Source: Deltaproteobacteria bacterium
GTDB lineage: Bacteria > Desulfobacterota > Desulfuromonadia > Desulfuromonadales > JAAYDE01
NCBI GenBank assembly: GCA_016934985.1
Contig: JAFGRU010000043.1
Location: forward strand, 1 to 60,560
Direction of reading: 5' to 3'
DNA length: 60,560 nucleotides
The notes below the pieces were generated by a model, which saw nothing but the letters and a program-made list of their open reading frames with translations, did not search any database and was not told the origin of the DNA. Below, piece after piece: positions 56,601 through 60,560 of this stretch (its first letter is position 1; every line of letters begins with the position of its first letter). A program made the translations under genes and the position numbers.

Positions 56601-57078
56601 AAAGGTCAAGGACTACCTTCGCAACCACCTGGACCACCTGGTTATCCACCGCCTGCGCACCAACCAGCCACTAACGCCGACAGACCTGCAAAGCCTGGAG
56701 GAGACGCTGACCGAGATTGGTGAGGAAGACGGCAAAACCCTGCTTTCCGGCCTCCTGACTCGCAGCGAAACGCCCTCTCTTGCCTATTTTGTGCGAAGCC
56801 TTGTGGGCATGGATCGCTCCACCGCGCAGGCAGCCTTTTCAACCTACCTCAAGGACCGGAGTCTTACCAGTCAGCAGATTCGCTTTATCGAGATGGTGAT
56901 CGACCAACTCACAGCGCGGGGGGTGATGGAGGCATCAGCTCTCTATGAACCGCCGTTCAGTAATCTGCATACCGGAGGCCCCGATGAACTTTTCGCCGGA
57001 AAAGAGAATGTGATTGAAGGGATTTTCGATAAACTTGACGAATTTTGTTCTCGGCTGGTTACAGATTCTGCTGGATGA
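53683..57078 (+). CDS. hsdR: Type I restriction-modification system, restriction subunit
   Basis: HsdR translocates and cleaves DNA. The 1,131-residue protein has a DUF4145-like N-terminus (about 1-130), a coiled coil (about 153-198), and an endonuclease domain with Asp249 and Glu264-x-Lys266 (YVLWGDDGKPLAVVEAKKT). The SF2 motor has Walker A VMATGTGKTRTAIAL (about 376-390) and DEAH at 474-477, then motif VI near QMIGRGTRLCPDLFG. The EcoEI-type C-terminal domain is present. It appears complete. Confidence 0.96.
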   Translation: MSNFAFIPKEFRDIAESAKRAEGHIMGDPRAACFHTRFTLEAIVHWLYRHDLSLCMPYDQNLGALLHEPTFQNLIPQPVFQKARVIQKVGNQAVHSQQPIRQFDALQVVKELHHICYWLVRTYTPNASRQGAAWQDERVPPAAADIEVVPRQELEALEKRLAEQNAEALKNQKERDVLDTELQGLREKLAQIRAESEKQPDPHDYSEAETRHYLIDVDLKRAGWPLDQTRDREYEVTGMPNNKRLGYADYVLWGDDGKPLAVVEAKKTTVDPAVGQQQAKLYADCLERMHGQRPVIFYTNGYVTWIWDDVNYPPRRTAGFYKKDELSRLVLRRSQRQNLDVAQVKEAIAGRYYQKRAIGSISEQFTSARRKALLVMATGTGKTRTAIALVDVLQRAGWVKRALFLADRVSLVNQACNAFKAHLPESSPVNLVTEKDTEGRVYVCTYPTMMGLIDQNDGGEARFGVGHFDLVIIDEAHRSVYQKYGAIFRYFDSLLVGLTATPREEVDKNTYDLFDLEPGVPTDAYELSEAVSDGFLVPPRVQQVDLRFPREGIDYNSLSEEEKEQWESLDWGDSVEPGTLPDRVNAAAVNSWLFNKDTVDKVLQHLMEHGHRVEGGDRLAKTIIFARNHDHAQFIEERFNHHYPHYKGHFARVIDNYAKYPQSLIDDFTQKDKAPHIAVSVDMLDTGIDVPEVANLVFFKPVYSKIKFWQMIGRGTRLCPDLFGPEDDKQDFRVFDFCFNFDFFRENPEGINASDSAPLGTRLFRARVQLLGHIQANPELDPEAELQSSLKEGLHGEVAAMNPENFIVRMHLEAVERFQKRGEWETLGEAERDTLQREVAGLPSEIDTDDIESRLFDLTALRMQLALAEGNGDSLETHRRRVVEIAMLLEEKTAISAVAAQLEYLAALQETVFWEGIGLSGLEEMRVRLRTLVPFLDKKKRKIVFTDFKDDVLGIRDEEAVFIPKMTGVQYEKKVKDYLRNHLDHLVIHRLRTNQPLTPTDLQSLEETLTEIGEEDGKTLLSGLLTRSETPSLAYFVRSLVGMDRSTAQAAFSTYLKDRSLTSQQIRFIEMVIDQLTARGVMEASALYEPPFSNLHTGGPDELFAGKENVIEGIFDKLDEFCSRLVTDSAG

Positions 57079-57169
57079 GGGGCTAGGACTACCGCAGAGT
57101 TGAAATTATCAATGGTTGGTTAACAAAAATGGGTGCTTTGAAACTTATAAGAAGAGGCGAAGAGAATTT

Positions 57170-58798
57170 ATGAAAATTCCTGATCCAAAATCAATCGTCC
57201 ACTGTTTTGTTTCAACCCTTGCTGCCGACATGGACAGCCACAATACACTGGCAATTGCTTTGTTTGATTCTGGTGTCCTGAATTTTAAATCAGCTGAAAA
57301 ACAAGTTGCTGGTACCCAGTGGATGGATTCAATTCCTGAAAAAGCACAATTCAACTTCATCGTTGCAGATCTCCCCATTGGAATGGGTAAGGAAAAGATG
57401 AGGATTGGAAATAGCGAGATAAATGTTAGAAAGAACTGGTGTGAACTGACTAAGGCTTTGCGCTTATTAACTGAAATGGGTTTATGTTTAGCGATAGTTG
57501 AACCGCCAGCCTTTGGCTTAGGGGAGGGACCTCAATTCTTAGAAAAATTGGACTCGGAGGGATTCCATTTAAACGGAGTCTTTAATACACCAGAGAATCT
57601 TCTTGAAACGACCCAGATTAGGCCGGTGTTGATTGTGATCAGCCGTAATAAAAGAGAACACATTTTTGCAGCAGAACTTGAAGGAGAGGAGCAAGTTGTA
57701 AAATTAGCACAAGCATTTATGTCGGGAACCCCTGGCAAATCATTAAACGAAGGAATTTTAATTGGACCGCGAACGTTCACAGGATTTGCTAAAATTAAGG
57801 CAGAACAACAAATTTCAAGGCTTGAAACCCAATATAAACAATATGAATCAATCCGCCTTAGCGATATTGCGGTTGAAATAAACACCGTAAGAAGCGGCGA
57901 AAACCATGGGAAAAAAGAAAATGCCATTTATATCCCTATTATGGGAACTTCATACGTAACCCATGACCTTGAGAAGGTTTCTATCAAGCATCACAACCTA
58001 TTCCAAGTTGTATTGTCAGAAAAAGCGGATAACGAATACCTATCTGCTTTTTTTCAATCTGAGCTGGGGCGAACGGTCCTCAAGTCCCTCCCTTCTGGAG
58101 CAGCAATACCAAAAATCCGGAAGACTGACCTAGCAGAGGCCAAAGTTGCATTACCTAAGCTCAAAGAGCAGGAGGAAATTGCATTTACTTTCAGAAGACT
58201 ATCTGACCTGTCCTCCGCAATTTCAGAGTTTCAAAATGAATTGGCGCTGAATCCAAAGAGTGCATCTGCGATCAAAATCCAGCTTGAAAATATGTTAGAG
58301 CAGATAGGAAAGCTTTCCGATGCCGAAAAAGTTTTGAGATTGACTCGCTCAGGCGAATCTAAGACGGTCGAGTATAAAGAAGCGTTTAGCTTGGATGTGC
58401 AAAAAGGTAAAAAGGAAAAGTACATCGAGCTATCGGCACTGAAAACGATAGTAGCTTTCTTGAACACAAATGGCGGAACTTTGTTGATTGGTGTATCGGA
58501 TTCAGGGGAAATAACCGGTATTGGCGAAGAGGTGCGTAAATTCCATAAGAGTAATGACAGGTTCTTACTAAATTTCAAAAATCAAATTAAAGACAGAATA
58601 GGTCAACAATATTATCCGTTTATTAACCAAAGGCTTGTCACGGTTCTGGGCGCGGAAGTTTTGATGGTAGAGTGTGGTGCATCAAACAACCCATGTTACT
58701 TAGACGGAAGAGAGTTTTTTGTTAGAACCAATCCAGCAACTGATAAGCTTGAAGGACCAAAATTAGTGGAGTATGTACAAAATCACTTTAAAGGTTAA
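57170..58798 (+). CDS. Methylase-like + HsdS-TRD-like + Schlafen AlbA_2 fusion protein
   Basis: A 542-residue, three-part protein in AT-richer DNA. Residues about 20-190 resemble the later half of an N6-adenine methylase, but the NPP(F/Y) motif reads FIVADLPIGMG (66-71 covers ADLPIG), and the SAM motif I is missing; NGVFNTPENLLETTQIRPVL matches the HsdM region that follows. Residues about 225-360 resemble an HsdS target-recognition domain ending in the spacer-like LPKLKEQEEIAFTFRRLSD. Residues about 390-525 are a Schlafen AlbA_2 domain (SGESKTVEYKEAFSLD, FLNTNGGTLLIGVSDSGEIT). Likely non-methylating DNA recognition tied to AlbA_2, by inference. ATG 57170 is chosen; TTG 57116 is possible. Confidence 0.7.
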   Translation: MKIPDPKSIVHCFVSTLAADMDSHNTLAIALFDSGVLNFKSAEKQVAGTQWMDSIPEKAQFNFIVADLPIGMGKEKMRIGNSEINVRKNWCELTKALRLLTEMGLCLAIVEPPAFGLGEGPQFLEKLDSEGFHLNGVFNTPENLLETTQIRPVLIVISRNKREHIFAAELEGEEQVVKLAQAFMSGTPGKSLNEGILIGPRTFTGFAKIKAEQQISRLETQYKQYESIRLSDIAVEINTVRSGENHGKKENAIYIPIMGTSYVTHDLEKVSIKHHNLFQVVLSEKADNEYLSAFFQSELGRTVLKSLPSGAAIPKIRKTDLAEAKVALPKLKEQEEIAFTFRRLSDLSSAISEFQNELALNPKSASAIKIQLENMLEQIGKLSDAEKVLRLTRSGESKTVEYKEAFSLDVQKGKKEKYIELSALKTIVAFLNTNGGTLLIGVSDSGEITGIGEEVRKFHKSNDRFLLNFKNQIKDRIGQQYYPFINQRLVTVLGAEVLMVECGASNNPCYLDGREFFVRTNPATDKLEGPKLVEYVQNHFKG

Positions 58799-58866
58799 GT
58801 TAAGACCGAAAAAAATCAGATACCTAAACAAATAAGATTGTCTGAGGCCGGATTGCCCGTTTTTTG

Positions 58867-58897
58867 GCCTCCTCAGCGGCGCCAGGAGGCGTTTTTT
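58867..58897 (+). terminator. Rho-independent terminator, copy A of a repeat
   Basis: GCCTCCT/AGGAGGC arms (58867-58873 and 58884-58890) followed by six T. The surrounding roughly 60 bases recur in diverged form near 60443. Confidence 0.8.
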
Positions 58898-58926
58898 CGG
58901 GTAGGGCAGTTACCTCTTGTGGAGAC
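58867..58926. repeat. Copy A of a diverged direct repeat
   Basis: Shares with copy B (about 60443-60504) the CCTCCT-GCGGC-CCAGGAGGCG hairpin, a T run, GGGNAGGGCA and a following TTACC with CTT/GTGG. The pair brackets 59048-60360. Confidence 0.6.
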
Positions 58927-59047
58927 AGGATCAGCGTCTCATATGATTTTCAAGATTTTAACAACAATATCGTGATAGATGGGAAAGTTCCCCAGATAAG
59001 GGGTTCTGATAAAAATTTTTCCATTTATTAGCAAGCTGGACGTCACC

Positions 59048-59380
59048 ATGAACCGTAACGAGAAACGCATCCTACGAACCGCAATCAAGGCCGTGGCGCA
59101 CCACAACTCAAATGCGTGGTGGGAACTCAAACGCCAGATTTTCGATGCCGGTTATCAGCCCAATTACCCTATGAAAGGGGCTTTTGATGGGCCAGCTGGG
59201 CGCGTAATTTCTGGACAGTCAGACGCTGTCAAAGAAGCACTTATTAACGAATGGAAAAAGGCTAAACCACCGAGAGCTGATCTCTCTGATTCGGAAATTC
59301 TTGCCGCATATGCCCGACTAATAGTAGAAGAGGTTGTCAAGCGTGCTCAGGTTGCAGCGTACAAAACCGAAAACTGGTAG
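59048..59380 (+). CDS. Small hypothetical protein
   Basis: A 110-residue basic, helical protein (NEKRILRTAIKAVAHHNSNA, EILAAYARLIVEEVVKRAQV). No family recognised. ATG 59048 has only a weak upstream site. It lies between the Schlafen fusion and the GIY-YIG gene and ahead of a 92-base gap with nothing notable. Confidence 0.55.
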   Translation: MNRNEKRILRTAIKAVAHHNSNAWWELKRQIFDAGYQPNYPMKGAFDGPAGRVISGQSDAVKEALINEWKKAKPPRADLSDSEILAAYARLIVEEVVKRAQVAAYKTENW

Positions 59381-59472
59381 CTATAGTAATGATCTCGTCC
59401 GCTTAAATCAATAGGTCGTCCGCTATCAAAACGCACCTCAACTTTGACGTTATGTTTTAAAAGGAAAGAATA

Positions 59473-60360
59473 ATGGTATTTGGCCGTAAAGTAACAATTT
59501 ATCTTTCTGACGGAGTCCCTTCAGGAATACGTCATGTTGAAATAGCGAACTGGTCAGGTCAAGCTATTGCCTGCCCCCGTAGTCGGCTGAATGAACTCAA
59601 AGATTGGGCCGAAGCTCAACGACCTGGCGTTTACTTTCTTCTTGAAAAACAAACTGCCGAAGCTGGTGATCGTGCGTATATCGGAGAATCCGAAAATATT
59701 GTCAAACGCCTAAGTCAACAAGAGAAAAATCAAGATTTCTGGAATGAAGTTATCATTTTTACCAGCAAGGATGAGAACCTGACCAAGGCACATATCAAAT
59801 ATCTTGAAGCCCGTTTGACAAGCATCAGTATCAACGCCGATCGGTACAAAATTGAAAATGGAAACACACCTACCGAATCCATGCTTCCACGCTCAGATAA
59901 AGACGCAATGGAAGAGTATATCCATAATCTTCGCATCGTTATGGGGACTTTAGGTCATCGTGTCCTGGAGCCTGTAAAGGTTGTGGAACAACCTGCCCCC
60001 GATAAATCGACCAAACCCAAGCTATCGCAATTTCAGTTTAATTTTTCCATTCGCGGTTTAAGAGCAACAGGCCAACAAACTGATGATGGCTTTGTCCTCT
60101 TTAAGGGCTCTGATATTTCAGGAAAAATCAGTAAAAGCATGCCCGGAAAAACGGCTTCTATCCGAGAAAAATGGATAGCTGACGGTACGTTGGTTCAAAA
60201 CGGCGAAAATTTCAAACTCACCAGAGACAGTATTCTCAGTTCATCGTCTTACGCCGCTGTTTTAGTTGCAGGGACCAGCAGGTCGGGGCCTCAAAGCTGG
60301 ATCGATGAAAATGGTAGGACACTAAAGGCCGTTGAGGAAATGCTATTAAGCGAAACATGA
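59473..60360 (+). CDS. GIY-YIG nuclease-like protein with DUF4357
   Basis: A 295-residue protein. Residues about 48-135 hold a GIY-YIG-like fold: RPGVYFLLEKQ (GVY 52-54), AYIGESENIVKRLSQQEKN (YIG 69-71) and an Glu in IKYLEARLTSI. The C-terminal part (about 225-290) is a DUF4357-like domain (SYAAVLVAGTSRSGPQSWID). Such proteins occur near restriction systems. AAAAGGAAAG precedes the ATG. Nuclease activity is not proven. Confidence 0.85.
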   Translation: MVFGRKVTIYLSDGVPSGIRHVEIANWSGQAIACPRSRLNELKDWAEAQRPGVYFLLEKQTAEAGDRAYIGESENIVKRLSQQEKNQDFWNEVIIFTSKDENLTKAHIKYLEARLTSISINADRYKIENGNTPTESMLPRSDKDAMEEYIHNLRIVMGTLGHRVLEPVKVVEQPAPDKSTKPKLSQFQFNFSIRGLRATGQQTDDGFVLFKGSDISGKISKSMPGKTASIREKWIADGTLVQNGENFKLTRDSILSSSSYAAVLVAGTSRSGPQSWIDENGRTLKAVEEMLLSET

Positions 60361-60442
60361 TCAGGCAATCAAGCGGACGGAATAGGGGTTTTTGCTTCTA
60401 GAAAAAGGCTGGGCTGGTTGTTGGTTACGCCGTTGGTATATG

Positions 60443-60504
60443 ACCTCCTAGGCGGCCCCAGGAGGCGACTTTTTGGGTCAGGGCAGGGGTTACCCCTTAG
60501 AGGT
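60443..60504. repeat. Copy B of the diverged direct repeat, with terminator-like hairpin
   Basis: CCTCCT (60444-60449) pairs with AGGAGG (60460-60465), followed by five T at about 60470-60474. An extra small GGGG/CCCC hairpin lies at about 60486-60496. Together with copy A it brackets the last two genes. The 200 bases after the final gene show nothing else. Confidence 0.6.
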
Positions 60505-60560
60505 GGTTCCCAAAATTCGGACAGTGTATTAAGGTGGAAAGCCAGACACTGACGAAGGAG

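Overview
The window looks like chromosome of a Gram-negative deltaproteobacterium of the Desulfuromonadales type (Desulfuromonas, Pelobacter and Geobacter relatives). The main clue is one long collinear run: CMP-Kdo synthesis (kdsB, kdsA, kdsD, kdsC), LPS export (lptC, lptA, lptB), rpoN, hpf, ptsN, rapZ and a mannose-family PTS with HPr and Enzyme I. The ssrA tag (ADNDVSYALAA) also resembles the tags I recall for that group. The species cannot be named from the sequence alone.

Core region, about 1-41130. It opens with the end of hflK and hflC. A minus-strand pair follows (FAD oxidoreductase, rhodanese-ferritin fusion), then a YhbY RNA-binding protein, a four-S1-repeat protein, a PP2C phosphatase with a degenerate receiver, a methyltransferase, a cystathionine beta-lyase-type enzyme, a VanZ-like membrane protein, an S4 protein and a TlpA/CcdA pair. 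The envelope/nitrogen-PTS run (12172-27319) leads into metK, phoH, tsaD, a DUF2062 protein and rsmA. A giant NAD-glutamate dehydrogenase comes next, then panB, panC, panD, rseC, smpB and ssrA. Promoters and terminators divide this into several operons; many genes overlap at ATGA or GTGA junctions.

Accessory region, 41131 to the window end. A tyrosine integrase gene starts about 190 bp after the 3' end of ssrA, so an element appears to be integrated at ssrA. Its left part has integrase, a hypothetical protein, an AlpA-like regulator whose ribosome site lies in a perfect hairpin, a primase/helicase-like protein, an iteron-like cluster of CCGGGTTT motifs, two small proteins, a phage terminase small subunit and one virion-like coiled-coil protein. 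No large terminase, portal or major capsid is seen. That layout resembles a phage satellite of the PICI class.

The right part is a defence cassette. A type I restriction system (hsdM, hsdS, hsdR) has two extra genes, a DUF3800 protein and a possible BECR-fold RNase, between hsdS and hsdR. Next is an AT-richer gene fusing a degenerate adenine-methylase-like domain, an HsdS-like target-recognition domain and a Schlafen AlbA_2 domain. A small unknown protein and a GIY-YIG/DUF4357 protein follow, bracketed by two diverged copies of a terminator-bearing repeat. No second ssrA 3' end is visible, so the element probably continues beyond the window.

The most promising candidates for something undescribed are the methylase-like/TRD/Schlafen fusion, the two genes inside the hsd operon, and the satellite-like replication and packaging module at ssrA. 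All calls come from reading the sequence; no database search was made.
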